From Clostridiales bacterium (GTDB lineage: Bacteria; Bacillota_A; Clostridia; Lachnospirales; Lachnospiraceae): a stretch of 15,560 nt of DNA. This document shows, one piece after another, positions 1 through 7,596 of the stretch; position 1 is the first letter of the stretch, and the number at the start of each line of letters is the position of its first letter. The DNA lies in assembly GCA_030154385.1 (NCBI GenBank), contig JASKJZ010000019.1, forward strand, positions 1-15,560, read 5' to 3'. A program made the translations under genes and the position numbers. The notes below the pieces were generated by a model. It saw only the letters and a program-made list of their open reading frames with translations. It was not told the DNA's origin and did no database searches.

Positions 1-1
1 T

Positions 2-463
2 ATCTTTATTCTGGTTGTAGTCGTTAAAGGAATTTTAGAGGGGGATGTGGAATTTTGGCTGTTTTTTATTGGGTGCATCGGTGTTATACTAAGTGCCTTT
101 AATGATATGCTGTACTTTAATCAGATCGTTGAGACTGGCTATTATCTTACCAGTGGATTGTTGTTTTTCTTCATCATACAATCCATTATTTTTGCGCGAA
201 GGTTTTCTAATTTGGTAAAAGAGAGAGAAGATTTATACGATAAATTGAGAGAAACGGACCTGGCTTTTATGCAGGCACAAATTAAGCCACATTTTATCTA
301 TAATGCATTCAAATCCTCTTCTGGCACTCGAAAGTGCCTATACCACAAGATACGATGCGGCTTTTTTGGATATTCAAATGCCAGGTATGACGGGACTGGA
401 GCTTGCGGAACAATTAAGTGTACATCAAAAGCAAATGGAGATAATATTTATTACGGCCTATAA
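2..463 (+). pseudogene. Truncated 7TMR-DISM/LytS-type sensor histidine kinase (partial at window edge, broken at H-box)
   Basis: The frame is open from base 2, so the gene starts outside the window; the GTG at 47 is internal. Hydrophobic segments followed by FNDMLYFNQIVETGYY and a cytoplasmic coiled-coil-like stretch match the end of a 7TMR-DISM membrane sensor. The H-box of the His_kinase family follows as AQIKPHFIYNA, with the phospho-acceptor His at 290-292. Kinase similarity stops at about base 308; the expected N-T-I continuation, dimerisation helix and whole HATPase domain are absent. The frame then runs through unrelated residues, which are response-regulator DNA read in the wrong frame, to a stop at 461-463. 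Seen: the domain break. Inferred: a deletion fused this gene to the downstream regulator gene and left no kinase activity. An assembly join could give the same picture. Confidence 0.8.
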
Positions 464-1316
464 TCATTATGCAACGGAGGCATTTGAAGTAAATGCGATT
501 GACTATATATTAAAACCAATTCGTATCAAACGATTTGAAAAAGCAATGGAGAGGCTTTTTGATAAAAGACAAGAGGAACCAATAGAGAGCAAGACATTAA
601 AAATAAAAGCTTTTGGCACCTTAAAGCTTTATTATGGGGAAAAGGAAATTCGATGGAATCGCCCAAAGACTCAAGAATTATTTAGTTTTTTATTTTTAAA
701 CCGCAATCAGAGCGTACATAAGGATACAATTTGTGAGGCATTATGGCCCCAAATGGAGTCTCAAAAGACGCTATCCAATCTTCAGGTAACCATGCATCGA
801 CTCCGAAAAGATCTTGCATGCTTTGAGAGCGAACAAATCCAAATAGAATATTATAACCACTACTATACTATGTGGATGACAAAGGGAGAAATTGATGTAG
901 AACAATTTCTAGAAGCTATACAAAGTGAGGATAAGGTATTACTTGAACAAGCATTTTCCCTGTATACAGGGGATTTATTTGAAAAGGAAGGAGCACTTTG
1001 GAGTCTTTCCAAAAGAGAGACCCTTCGAAAGGAATATGAAAGGGTATTGCTCCGTTTGCTTGTATGCTATATGGAAGATAAAAATTATGAGCTTGTCCTG
1101 GAGAGGGTGAGGGCTTATCAAAAAATTGGATATCCAACGGAGGCAATTAGTCAGTTATACCTTGAAGCGGCGTGCTTGACACAAAGTCGAGATATGTTTC
1201 AAGAGTCGTTTGAACTACTAAAACTTTGGTACGAAAAGGAGCTTGATTTAAAAATTCCAAGGAATCTAGTTAATCAGTATCATAAACAGTGGAAGATGAT
1301 TGGTAAGAATTGGTGA
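303..1316 (+). CDS. 5'-truncated response regulator with SARP-type winged helix and BTAD domain
   Basis: The frame gives a receiver domain lacking its first ~40 residues, including the acidic pair that binds Mg2+. It still has the phospho-acceptor Asp (AAFLDIQMPGMTG, residue 23 from the ATG at 303), the conserved Thr51 and the Lys71-Pro (DYILKPI). A winged-helix DNA-binding domain (about residues 98-172, with FGTLKLYYGEKEIRWNRPKT) and a helical BTAD-like region to the C-terminus follow. This is the architecture of SARP/AfsR-like regulators with a receiver. The ATG at 303 has no ribosome binding site and falls in the fusion junction, so it is probably not a native start. The intact ancestor presumably formed a two-component pair with the kinase upstream and may have controlled the secreted protein gene downstream. 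Expression of this remnant is uncertain; it could be a pseudogene. Confidence 0.65.
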   Translation: MHSNPLLALESAYTTRYDAAFLDIQMPGMTGLELAEQLSVHQKQMEIIFITAYNHYATEAFEVNAIDYILKPIRIKRFEKAMERLFDKRQEEPIESKTLKIKAFGTLKLYYGEKEIRWNRPKTQELFSFLFLNRNQSVHKDTICEALWPQMESQKTLSNLQVTMHRLRKDLACFESEQIQIEYYNHYYTMWMTKGEIDVEQFLEAIQSEDKVLLEQAFSLYTGDLFEKEGALWSLSKRETLRKEYERVLLRLLVCYMEDKNYELVLERVRAYQKIGYPTEAISQLYLEAACLTQSRDMFQESFELLKLWYEKELDLKIPRNLVNQYHKQWKMIGKNW

Positions 1317-1352
1317 TTTGGTAAGAATTTGTTAAGTGCTGCTTGCTATAAT
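1301..1352 (+). promoter_or_regulatory. Direct-repeat cluster and -10 element upstream of the NHL protein gene
   Basis: TGGTAAGAATT occurs twice (1301-1311 and 1319-1329). The heptamer TGGTAAG at 1319 is followed by TGTTAAG at 1330, exactly 11 bp later. A perfect TATAAT lies at 1347-1352 with no good -35 at 17 bp. SARP-family activators typically bind heptamer direct repeats one helical turn apart just upstream of the -10 of their targets. The layout therefore suggests an activator-dependent promoter served by the neighbouring regulator. Site function is inferred. Confidence 0.45.
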
Positions 1353-1416
1353 GATTTGTGATAAGGAATGAAACGATAGGTTTTATCCAAGTGATGAAAA
1401 TAATAGGAGGTTGCAT

Positions 1417-4400
1417 ATGAAAAAAAGTCATTACCGAATTCTTGCATGGGTGTTGATTGTAACACTTTTAATGCCAGTTGGGCCTTTGGTAAAAGCAGAA
1501 AAAGCCGATAAGATATCGACAGTAGCAGGAGGAATTGGAGAAGGGGATACACCAACCAATCTAGCTTGCAGGCCAGTAGACTGTGTGGCATATGGTAATA
1601 ATTTGTATATCAGCGATAATGGAATGGATGTAATACGAAAGCTTGATTTGTCAACAGGAGTCCCTAGTATAGTAGCAGGTAATCGTAAGAGTGGATATAC
1701 AGGAGATGGAGGTAAGGCAACAAAAGCTAGCCTGAATAGTCCACGAGGACTTGATGTAGATAGCAATGGGAATCTTTATATTGCGGACTATGGGAATAAT
1801 TGTATAAGACGGGTCGGAACAGATGGAATCATTACAACAGTAGCGGGCACAGGGAAGTCTGGTTATTCAGGAGATGGGGGGAAAGCGACAGAGGCACAAT
1901 TAAGAACTCCAAATGATGTCAAAGTAGCTGTGTCAGGAGATATCTACATCGCAGAACGTTCTAATCATGTGATCCGAAAAATTAGTAAAAGTGGAACTAT
2001 CACTACAGTGGCGGGTAATGGAACACCTGGATATACAGGAGACAAGGGAAAAGCAACTGTTGCAACGCTAAAAGCTCCTTGTTATATAGAATTGGATAAG
2101 TCTGGAAATCTATACATCGCAGATACCTTTAACTATGTAATCCGAAAGGTGAATACGAAAGGGATTATCAGCACAGTGGTGGGTACCGGGACATATGGAT
2201 ATACAGGAGATGAGGGAAAAGCAACTGCTGCAAATATAGACATAGTGTCAGGACTTTTTTTGGATGACGCAGGAGACCTATATCTGTCTATGTCGAATCA
2301 TCATGTGATTCGAAAGGTGAATACCAAAGGGATTATCAGTACTGTTATAGGAGTGGGAACAGAAGGATTTGAGGGAGATGGAGCGAGTGCAGCAACAGCA
2401 AAGCTAACGAACCCAAATGGATTAACAAAAGATAGCAATGGAAATTTTTATATATGTGATGGTGGAAATTTTCGAGTGCGAAAGATTGGAACAGATAACA
2501 AAATTGAGACCATTGTTGGAAATGGGAGTCAGTACTACGGTGGAGATAAAAAAGCGGCAATAATGGCTCAATTGACTGTAAATGCATTGGCAGTAGATAC
2601 ATCTGGCAATCTAATCTTTTGTGATAATTCTAATAATCGTATTCGAAAGGTCACGTTAGATGGTATTATTACTACAATTGCGGGAACGGGAGAACAAGGA
2701 TTTGCAGGAGATGAGGGTGACGCTCTTTTGGCAAAAATCAATAGTCCAGAGGGAATTGCGGTCGATCACAAGGGAAATATCTATATAGCGGATACTGGAA
2801 ATCAGCGTATTCGTAAAATTGATGCAAGTGGTATCATTATGACAATTGCGGGGAACGGAACAGCAGGCTATAATGGAGATGCTATAGATGCCAAATCGGC
2901 AAGCTTATCAAATCCAATAGGGATTGCGGTTGATGCATCTGGAAATATATATATTGCAGATAAGGGGAATAATCGAATTCGAAAAGTTGAAACAGATGGT
3001 ATCATTCATACAATAGCAGGAGATGGCGTCTTTGGTTTCTCGGGTGACGGAGGAGATGCAACTCTTGCGCAATTGAATTCTCCTTATGGTATGGCAGTGG
3101 ATACATTGGGTAATATTTATATTTCGGATACAAATAACCAACGAATCCGAAAAATCGACACAAATAGCATCATTTCAACAGTAGTTGGGGATGGAACATA
3201 TGGTTTTTCTGGAGATGGAGGGGATGCAAAAGCAGCTAAACTAAGCTCTCCAAGAGGGATTGAAGTAGATTTGGCTGGAAATCTTTATTTCGCAGATGCA
3301 AGTAATAATCGAATCCGAAAGGTCGGAGCAGATGGCACGATAACGACCATAGCAGGAAATGGCACAACAGGATTTTCTGGAGATGGTGGAGCAGCCACAG
3401 AAGCAGCTCTAAATCAGCCTACTGATGTTGTACTCGATGCGAATGGGTCTGTGTATATTGCGGATTCAAGTAATTATCGAATTCGAAAAATTACCGTAAC
3501 CAATACAAATAAAGCACCTATCTTTGTAGGAACAAAAGCGACACTTTCGGTAAATCAAAATGCATCGGCAGTGGATCTAAAAGAACTCCTACATGTACAG
3601 GATATGGACAATGGACAAACCTTGACCTGGACGCAAAGCGTAGCTCCAGATAAGGGAGGGACACTAAGCTTTGATAATGCTAATGCTTCCACAGGTGGGT
3701 CTGACATAACACCCGGCGGTACAATTACATATAAGCCAGCCAAAGACTTTACTGGAACGGAGAAGTTCACGATTCAAGTAAGTGATACAAAGGCATCGGC
3801 GACCAAAGAGATTACGGTAACCGTAAATCCATCACTGCCAGTTATTTCATCAGTAGGAGTCACTGGTACAACGGCATCAGGAACCGCCTTGAATTTTCAG
3901 TCATCCGATGCAGGAATTGGTTATTATGTTGTCTATTTAGATTCCGAAGCAGCACCAAATGCAGCAACAATAGAAGCGCAGGCAGTATCAGCGGCAACGA
4001 GTGCAGCGATTGTTGCTACGGGTTATTCAATCGTTGTATCAGGAGCGAATACGCTTGCAATTGGTGGCTTGTCAATGGCGACCTCGTATAAGGCCTATTT
4101 GCTGATTAAAAATAACGCAGGGAATTACTCTTTGGTAAGTGAAGCAGCCTTTACAACGGTATCTGGCCCAACCCCAACGCCGACGCCGACACCAACCCCG
4201 ACGCCAACGCCAACCCCAACACCGACGCCGACCCCAACGCCAACCCCGACGCCGACGCCAACCCCAACGCCGACGCCAACGCCAACCCCAACGCCAACCC
4301 CAACACCGACGCCGACCCCAACACCGACGCCGACCCCAACGCCAACCCCAGAAGGTCCGACAGCACCGGTTGCGACCCCGTCGAATCAGGTACGGCAGAT

Positions 4401-5691
4401 TAATGTAAATGCGGTGGATGCATCACAAGAGAAAAATTCGGAAAAGGTTGCAGCAACGGTTGATATCGTGAGGTCAAGTGAAAGCGATAAAAAGGTAGAC
4501 ACGGTTGTGCTCAATCCGCAAAAAGCGGAAGAGGTTCTTCGAAACATCAGTAGCTCCAAACAAGATACTGTTCAGATTTTTGTGGAGGATATTCCGGATG
4601 ATAACGCAGATGAGGTAGTTGTAAAAGTAAAGAAGGATTCCCTAAAAAAGATTAGTGAAGACCAGAAGAAGTTGGAAATAGCAACGGAACAAGTAAGCAT
4701 CTCCTTGCCATCTAAGACCATTGAGGGTGTATCTGGAAAGGAAGACGATCTTTATTTTCGCGTGATTCCTCTTAAGGAAGCTGACCTACAAAAAGAGGCA
4801 GAGCAAAATGCAATCCAGGCTCAGCCAGTCAAGGAGGCAGCTGGAGATGGAAAAGTTACGGCGATAGGAACACCGATGACAATTGAGACAAACTATCAGG
4901 ATTATCAAACAACCGTTGCCTTTTCTTTAAAGGGAATTGTATTACCAAAGGATAAGGTAGAGCAAGCGGAATTTCTAGATAGTCTTGGTGTATTTATTGA
5001 ACATAGTGATGGAGAACAGGAACTGAATCGAGGAAAAATCTTATACGATGAGGCGGGAACTCCCGTTAGTATCGAAATCGAGATTACAAAATTTAGTACC
5101 TTTACCATCGTGAGCATCGAAAATCAAGCTCCAACGGTCATGAATGTAGAAGTAAAAGCTGACTCCAAAAACACGAATAAGCTAAGCCTGTCGTATCAAT
5201 ATCAGGATGCAGAAGGAGATAAAGAGGGCGAAAGTATTATTCGCTGGTACCGTGCCAATAATGCAAAGGGAACGGGAAAAGAGTTGTTGCAGCAAGGTAC
5301 AAAGAAGACCTATTTGTTATCGGGGGAAGACTTTGGAACTTATCTGATTGTTCAAGTAATTCCTGTTGCAAAGACTGGAACAACCAAAGGGAAAGCAAAA
5401 ACCATCACCTATCAGGTTCCAGAGAGCAAAGCAACACCGAAAGAAAAAGTGGAGGCAATTCACTATAATGCGCATGTAAAATTGGGCGTTATTGGAAGCC
5501 CATCCTATGCAAAGGAAGTCGCAGCGCTATTTTCAAAAAATTATGGAGATGTAAAGGCAACCATAAAAAAAGAAGGAAGATATTACCGTGTATACCTAGA
5601 CTTTGTTGATATAGCATCTGCCAAAGCGGCATGTAACGATATGAAAGTAAAACGTTATATTATCAATTGGAGTATATCAAAAAATAGTTAA
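1417..5691 (+). CDS. Large secreted NHL-repeat beta-propeller protein with cadherin/FN3-like domains, Thr-Pro linker and C-terminal SPOR domain
   Basis: The start is the ATG at 1417, six bases after AGGAGG (1405-1410); an in-frame TTG at 1411 is too close to the site. The 1424-residue product has a signal peptide (KK, hydrophobic core residues 8-24, likely cleavage after VKA27). Twelve NHL-type repeats of 56 residues follow (about 32-694), with consensus GNxYIADxxNxRIRK plus TIAGNGTxGFSGDGG. Then come a cadherin-like domain (about 697-805), an FN3-like domain (806-917), 30 Thr-Pro pairs (to 978), a region ending [11 protein letters not shown] that resembles domains near the end of clostridial surface proteins (979-1236), an Ig-like domain (1237-1340) and a SPOR-like domain (about 1348-1424). 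SPOR domains bind denuded peptidoglycan, so wall attachment is likely; no LPXTG or SLH motif is visible. It probably acts in adhesion or carbohydrate/protein binding outside the cell; the ligand is unknown. The gene stands alone behind the regulator remnant. Confidence 0.85.
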   Translation: MKKSHYRILAWVLIVTLLMPVGPLVKAEKADKISTVAGGIGEGDTPTNLACRPVDCVAYGNNLYISDNGMDVIRKLDLSTGVPSIVAGNRKSGYTGDGGKATKASLNSPRGLDVDSNGNLYIADYGNNCIRRVGTDGIITTVAGTGKSGYSGDGGKATEAQLRTPNDVKVAVSGDIYIAERSNHVIRKISKSGTITTVAGNGTPGYTGDKGKATVATLKAPCYIELDKSGNLYIADTFNYVIRKVNTKGIISTVVGTGTYGYTGDEGKATAANIDIVSGLFLDDAGDLYLSMSNHHVIRKVNTKGIISTVIGVGTEGFEGDGASAATAKLTNPNGLTKDSNGNFYICDGGNFRVRKIGTDNKIETIVGNGSQYYGGDKKAAIMAQLTVNALAVDTSGNLIFCDNSNNRIRKVTLDGIITTIAGTGEQGFAGDEGDALLAKINSPEGIAVDHKGNIYIADTGNQRIRKIDASGIIMTIAGNGTAGYNGDAIDAKSASLSNPIGIAVDASGNIYIADKGNNRIRKVETDGIIHTIAGDGVFGFSGDGGDATLAQLNSPYGMAVDTLGNIYISDTNNQRIRKIDTNSIISTVVGDGTYGFSGDGGDAKAAKLSSPRGIEVDLAGNLYFADASNNRIRKVGADGTITTIAGNGTTGFSGDGGAATEAALNQPTDVVLDANGSVYIADSSNYRIRKITVTNTNKAPIFVGTKATLSVNQNASAVDLKELLHVQDMDNGQTLTWTQSVAPDKGGTLSFDNANASTGGSDITPGGTITYKPAKDFTGTEKFTIQVSDTKASATKEITVTVNPSLPVISSVGVTGTTASGTALNFQSSDAGIGYYVVYLDSEAAPNAATIEAQAVSAATSAAIVATGYSIVVSGANTLAIGGLSMATSYKAYLLIKNNAGNYSLVSEAAFTTVSGPTPTPTPTPTPTPTPTPTPTPTPTPTPTPTPTPTPTPTPTPTPTPTPTPTPTPTPTPTPTPEGPTAPVATPSNQVRQINVNAVDASQEKNSEKVAATVDIVRSSESDKKVDTVVLNPQKAEEVLRNISSSKQDTVQIFVEDIPDDNADEVVVKVKKDSLKKISEDQKKLEIATEQVSISLPSKTIEGVSGKEDDLYFRVIPLKEADLQKEAEQNAIQAQPVKEAAGDGKVTAIGTPMTIETNYQDYQTTVAFSLKGIVLPKDKVEQAEFLDSLGVFIEHSDGEQELNRGKILYDEAGTPVSIEIEITKFSTFTIVSIENQAPTVMNVEVKADSKNTNKLSLSYQYQDAEGDKEGESIIRWYRANNAKGTGKELLQQGTKKTYLLSGEDFGTYLIVQVIPVAKTGTTKGKAKTITYQVPESKATPKEKVEAIHYNAHVKLGVIGSPSYAKEVAALFSKNYGDVKATIKKEGRYYRVYLDFVDIASAKAACNDMKVKRYIINWSISKNS
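1510..3498 (+). repeat. Twelve tandem 168-bp (56-residue) NHL coding repeats
   Basis: Twelve copies of the IAD..N.RIRK blade motif can be counted at a regular 56-residue spacing. Blades 7-12 are closer to the consensus than blades 1-6. Twelve blades could form two six-bladed propellers (inference). Repeats four and five share almost the same DNA (2143-2175 and 2311-2343, exactly 168 bp apart), suggesting a recent duplication or conversion. Confidence 0.85.
4168..4350 (+). repeat. Thr-Pro dipeptide repeat linker (30 TP units)
   Basis: After Pro at 4168-4170 there are 180 bases encoding exactly 30 Thr-Pro pairs, using mixed ACC/ACG/ACA and CCA/CCG codons in a quasi-periodic pattern. The stretch is much richer in GC than its surroundings. 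Such PT linkers join domains in secreted cell-wall proteins and cellulases and are often O-glycosylated. The length is likely to vary between strains by slippage. Confidence 0.92.
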
Positions 5692-5723
5692 CTGTATAAA
5701 AGCTATGATGTATTGGCTAAGTG

Positions 5724-5805
5724 ATTTTGATACCCAAGAGTCCCAAAGTCCTGCTTTTTCATGCAAGCATGAAACACATGACTTTTTGACTCTTGGTATC
5801 AAAAT
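5724..5805. terminator. Long imperfect palindrome after the NHL gene, possible terminator or repeat element
   Basis: The left arm ATTTTGATACC-C-AAGAGTC-CC-AAAGTC (5724-5750) pairs with the right arm 5780-5805, with one bulged C and one 2x2 mismatch. The loop contains a second hairpin, TTTCATGC/GCATGAAA (5757-5774). It begins 32 bases after the NHL stop codon, so it may end that transcript, although no U-tract follows. The branched layout would also fit a dispersed palindromic repeat. The last eight bases of the right arm are the target duplicated by the insertion sequence. Confidence 0.6.
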
Positions 5806-5820
5806 TCTTGAGTTTCCGCA
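5806..5820 (+). repeat. IS left terminal inverted repeat
   Basis: TCTTGAGTTTCCGCA is the exact reverse complement of 7364-7378. Similarity ends inside the element after these 15 bases. Confidence 0.9.
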
Positions 5821-5964
5821 AAATGTAATTTAAAACTGAATAAATTCCCCTAAAGTACCAATCTGCCTAATTTTTGAAAATTTCGAATGGCAGTTATTAT
5901 GAACAAAGGCACTTTAATAAGCCCCGTCGGAACCGGACTTTGGGAGAGCTATTCTTTTATCTAT

Positions 5965-7218
5965 CTAAGCGACCAGCCTAAGGCAAAGTTGACGGTATGC
6001 CGGACGTTTGGTCCGGAACCAGAGCCTGACGCCTTCTTTTGCATACGACAGTATGCCAGTGATGCCTTTTGCCAATCGGTAATAGCAGAAGAAAACTTTT
6101 TCCTTTATAGGATCTGCTGTTTTTATAATTGAAACCTTGAGTGCATTTGTTTCGGATTCCATTGTTATCATAGCCAGGAACGCCATGCATAAGGTGATAT
6201 AAAAGTTAAGTGCGTTAATTGAAACAAGCTTTCTTACACGAAAATTTTCAAATTGGAACATTTGCTTTTTACAGCGAAAGTACTCTTCGATTTTCCAACG
6301 TGAAAAGTAGATTCTTGCCACCTTAATCACATCATCTTTTGATTTAATTTCTTTATTGGTGGCAAGCATCATTGGATGTTCTGTAATGCCATAAACCAGT
6401 ACTAGATAAATATCTTTTCTGGATGCAGTAATCTGCACTTTGACGTGAGATAAATAAGCTTCATGGTCTTTTCCTTTATAAAATACACTTGTTTTCACCT
6501 TGCCTTTTCGACGGTTACGAAGCTCTGTTGCCATAGTCCATTTGTTATGATACAGAAGCTTACGGTTTGATTTGAGACGGATGACATAATCCTGTCCCAG
6601 CTCATCCATCTTAAGGAACATTTTGTTATCGTCGTAGCCACGATCCATGGCAAAGGTTGCTTTGCCAAATAATGCAGCCCCCTGTTCCATGGCGTTAAAG
6701 GTGATTGTATTGGCAGACTTATAATCTTTTTCAGAAGAAGAATGTATTCTGGAAAAGATGCTGACTGGATGATTGCTAGATGTAAGCACACAAGCTTCTG
6801 TCACATGATAGCCTTTTTTATAAACATTTTTGGTAGAAGTACTTTCGGAACCATCCCTGACAATGCCAAGAGATTCAAATTTGTATCCGTTAGGTTTTAC
6901 AACATCACTATCATCGATGTGAATAACTGGTTCAGATGGAACCCATTTTTTGATTTCCTGAAGATAAGAAGCAGCTGCACTTGCAGGAATTCCATCATCC
7001 AAATGGCGTGATAAGCGGTCAACGATATTGATCTTTTTCGATGATTCGTGTAGTTGATCAACAACATCCGTAAGCAGGCAACTACCAGAAGCAAGCATAC
7101 CATAAGTAATGTCTGCAACAAACTTTTTATATGGTTTAGGAAGATGTCTTGAAATTTTATTTGTAAAAGTTAAAATTTTTCGTTTTAAAATATAAGTATT
7201 TGATGTAAAATTAGTCAT
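5965..7218 (-). CDS. IS4-family DDE transposase
   Basis: The 417-residue protein is full length for the family. The catalytic triad can be placed at Asp102 or Asp103 (VIHIDDSDV), Asp192 (FAMDRGYDD) and Glu311. The last lies in Y304-x2-R307-x3-E311-x6-K318 (YFSRWKIEEYFRCKK), the exact YREK spacing that defines IS4 transposases. A helical N-terminal region probably binds the ends. The start ATG (complement of 7216-7218) follows a GAAAGGA ribosome binding site. It catalyses cut-and-paste movement of its own element through a hairpin intermediate, as known for IS4 relatives. No frameshift or stop is present, so it should be active. The start region is covered by inverted repeats described separately. 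Confidence 0.95.
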   Translation of the reverse strand: MTNFTSNTYILKRKILTFTNKISRHLPKPYKKFVADITYGMLASGSCLLTDVVDQLHESSKKINIVDRLSRHLDDGIPASAAASYLQEIKKWVPSEPVIHIDDSDVVKPNGYKFESLGIVRDGSESTSTKNVYKKGYHVTEACVLTSSNHPVSIFSRIHSSSEKDYKSANTITFNAMEQGAALFGKATFAMDRGYDDNKMFLKMDELGQDYVIRLKSNRKLLYHNKWTMATELRNRRKGKVKTSVFYKGKDHEAYLSHVKVQITASRKDIYLVLVYGITEHPMMLATNKEIKSKDDVIKVARIYFSRWKIEEYFRCKKQMFQFENFRVRKLVSINALNFYITLCMAFLAMITMESETNALKVSIIKTADPIKEKVFFCYYRLAKGITGILSYAKEGVRLWFRTKRPAYRQLCLRLVA

Positions 7219-7298
7219 AAGGAATCCTTTCTCTTTTTGTTTAGTAGGTTATTTTGTGGTGATTTAATTTTACATCAAAAAGGGATAAGATTCCTTAT
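7199..7298 (-). promoter_or_regulatory. Interlocked inverted repeats covering the transposase start region
   Basis: Two perfect inverted repeats overlap here. TTTGATGTAAAATTA (7199-7213) is complementary to 7265-7279, and ATAAGGAATC (7217-7226) is complementary to 7289-7298. In the transposase mRNA the upstream copies can pair with the codons just after the start and with the ribosome binding site/start codon. The order (b', a', b, a) makes the two pairings cross, giving a pseudoknot or two alternative folds. This could hold down translation of transposase; function is inferred. Confidence 0.55.
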
Positions 7299-7351
7299 AT
7301 TTTGGCATTTTTTAAAAGTTGTTTATAACGAAGCTGGTAAAATCAATGGGT

Positions 7352-7360
7352 TGTGGATAA
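7352..7360 (-). promoter_or_regulatory. Perfect DnaA box near the IS right end
   Basis: TGTGGATAA is the complement of the consensus DnaA box TTATCCACA. It lies three bases inside the right inverted repeat. Tn5/IS50, another IS4-superfamily element, has a DnaA-box-like sequence in its outside end, so a link between host replication and transposition is conceivable. A 9-bp match alone is suggestive only. Confidence 0.45.
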
Positions 7361-7363
7361 AAC

Positions 7364-7378
7364 TGCGGAAACTCAAGA
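7364..7378 (-). repeat. IS right terminal inverted repeat
   Basis: TGCGGAAACTCAAGA is the exact reverse complement of 5806-5820. It is followed by the target copy TCAAAAT (7379-7385) and then by the tRNA promoter. Confidence 0.9.
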
Positions 7379-7389
7379 TCAAAATTTGC

Positions 7390-7418
7390 TTGACAAGCGA
7401 TAAAGATATTAGTATAAT
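7390..7418 (+). promoter_or_regulatory. Consensus sigma-A promoter for tRNA-Met
   Basis: TTGACA (7390-7395), a 17-bp spacer and TATAAT (7413-7418) give a perfect housekeeping promoter about 40 bases before the tRNA. The insertion sequence ends 11 bases upstream of the -35, so the promoter core was spared. Confidence 0.88.
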
Positions 7419-7460
7419 ACTTAAGGTATCACGGCTTTTGGCCGAGACACAAATATAGAT

Positions 7461-7534
7461 GGCGGGATAGCTCAGTTGGCTAGAGCACACGGTTCATACC
7501 CGTGGTGTCGAGGGTTCAAATCCCCCTTCCGCTA
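7461..7534 (+). tRNA. tRNA-Met (anticodon CAT)
   Basis: The 74 bases fold as a tRNA. The acceptor GGCGGGA pairs with TTCCGCT (G-U at pairs 1-72 and 6-67). The D arm is GCTC/GAGC with AGTTGGCTA in the loop, and the anticodon stem is CACGG/CCGTG with loop TTCATAC. The T loop is TTCAAAT and the discriminator base is A. CCA is not encoded. The T stem GAGGG/CCCCC contains an A-C mismatch at its second pair (50-64). The G1-U72 end and ordinary D arm argue for elongator rather than initiator tRNA-Met. A tRNA-Ile with lysidine-modified CAT cannot be fully excluded. Confidence 0.93.
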
Positions 7535-7541
7535 TTGATTG

Positions 7542-7563
7542 GGAAGCCTTAGGGCTTCCTTTT
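7542..7563 (+). terminator. Rho-independent terminator after tRNA-Met
   Basis: GGAAGCC-TTAG-GGCTTCC forms a 7-bp stem with a four-base loop, followed by TTTT. It lies seven bases after the tRNA, so the tRNA is a separate transcript from ispF. Confidence 0.85.
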
Positions 7564-7596
7564 GTGTTATATCTTAAAATAAAAAGGAGGAATCAA

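Larger units (their letters stand above)
5806..7378 (-). mobile_element. Complete IS4-family insertion sequence, about 1573 bp
   Basis: The ends are perfect 15-bp inverted repeats: TCTTGAGTTTCCGCA (5806-5820) and its reverse complement TGCGGAAACTCAAGA (7364-7378). Flanking TCAAAAT (5799-5805 and 7379-7385) is the target duplication, or ATCAAAAT if the outermost base belongs to the target. The element carries one intact transposase on the minus strand with the IS4 YREK signature. The IRs, duplication and open frame are all undamaged, pointing to a recent insertion of a probably active element. A 7-8 bp duplication fits only some IS4-family subgroups; the subgroup is not assigned here. The 145 bases between the left end and the transposase stop hold no gene I can support. 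Confidence 0.92.

Noticed and set aside
1510..3498. CRISPR-like regular repeats
   Set aside because: The period is a constant 168 bp in an open frame encoding NHL blades, with no short identical repeats or unique spacers.
4139..4408. Arg/Gln/Pro-rich plus-strand frame and a Leu/Ala/Ser-rich minus-strand frame over the Thr-Pro tract
   Set aside because: Both are low-complexity translations of the repeat in other frames; neither has a ribosome binding site and the Thr-Pro frame belongs to a continuous secreted protein.
5887..6132. 81-residue plus-strand frame at the IS left end
   Set aside because: Mostly antisense to the intact transposase, no family resemblance and no ribosome binding site before its start.
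7564..7596. Earlier start for ispF giving [11 protein letters not shown] before MRVGIG
   Set aside because: The earlier start overlaps the tRNA terminator; AAGGAGG is correctly placed for the ATG at 7597, and [10 protein letters not shown] is the normal IspF start.
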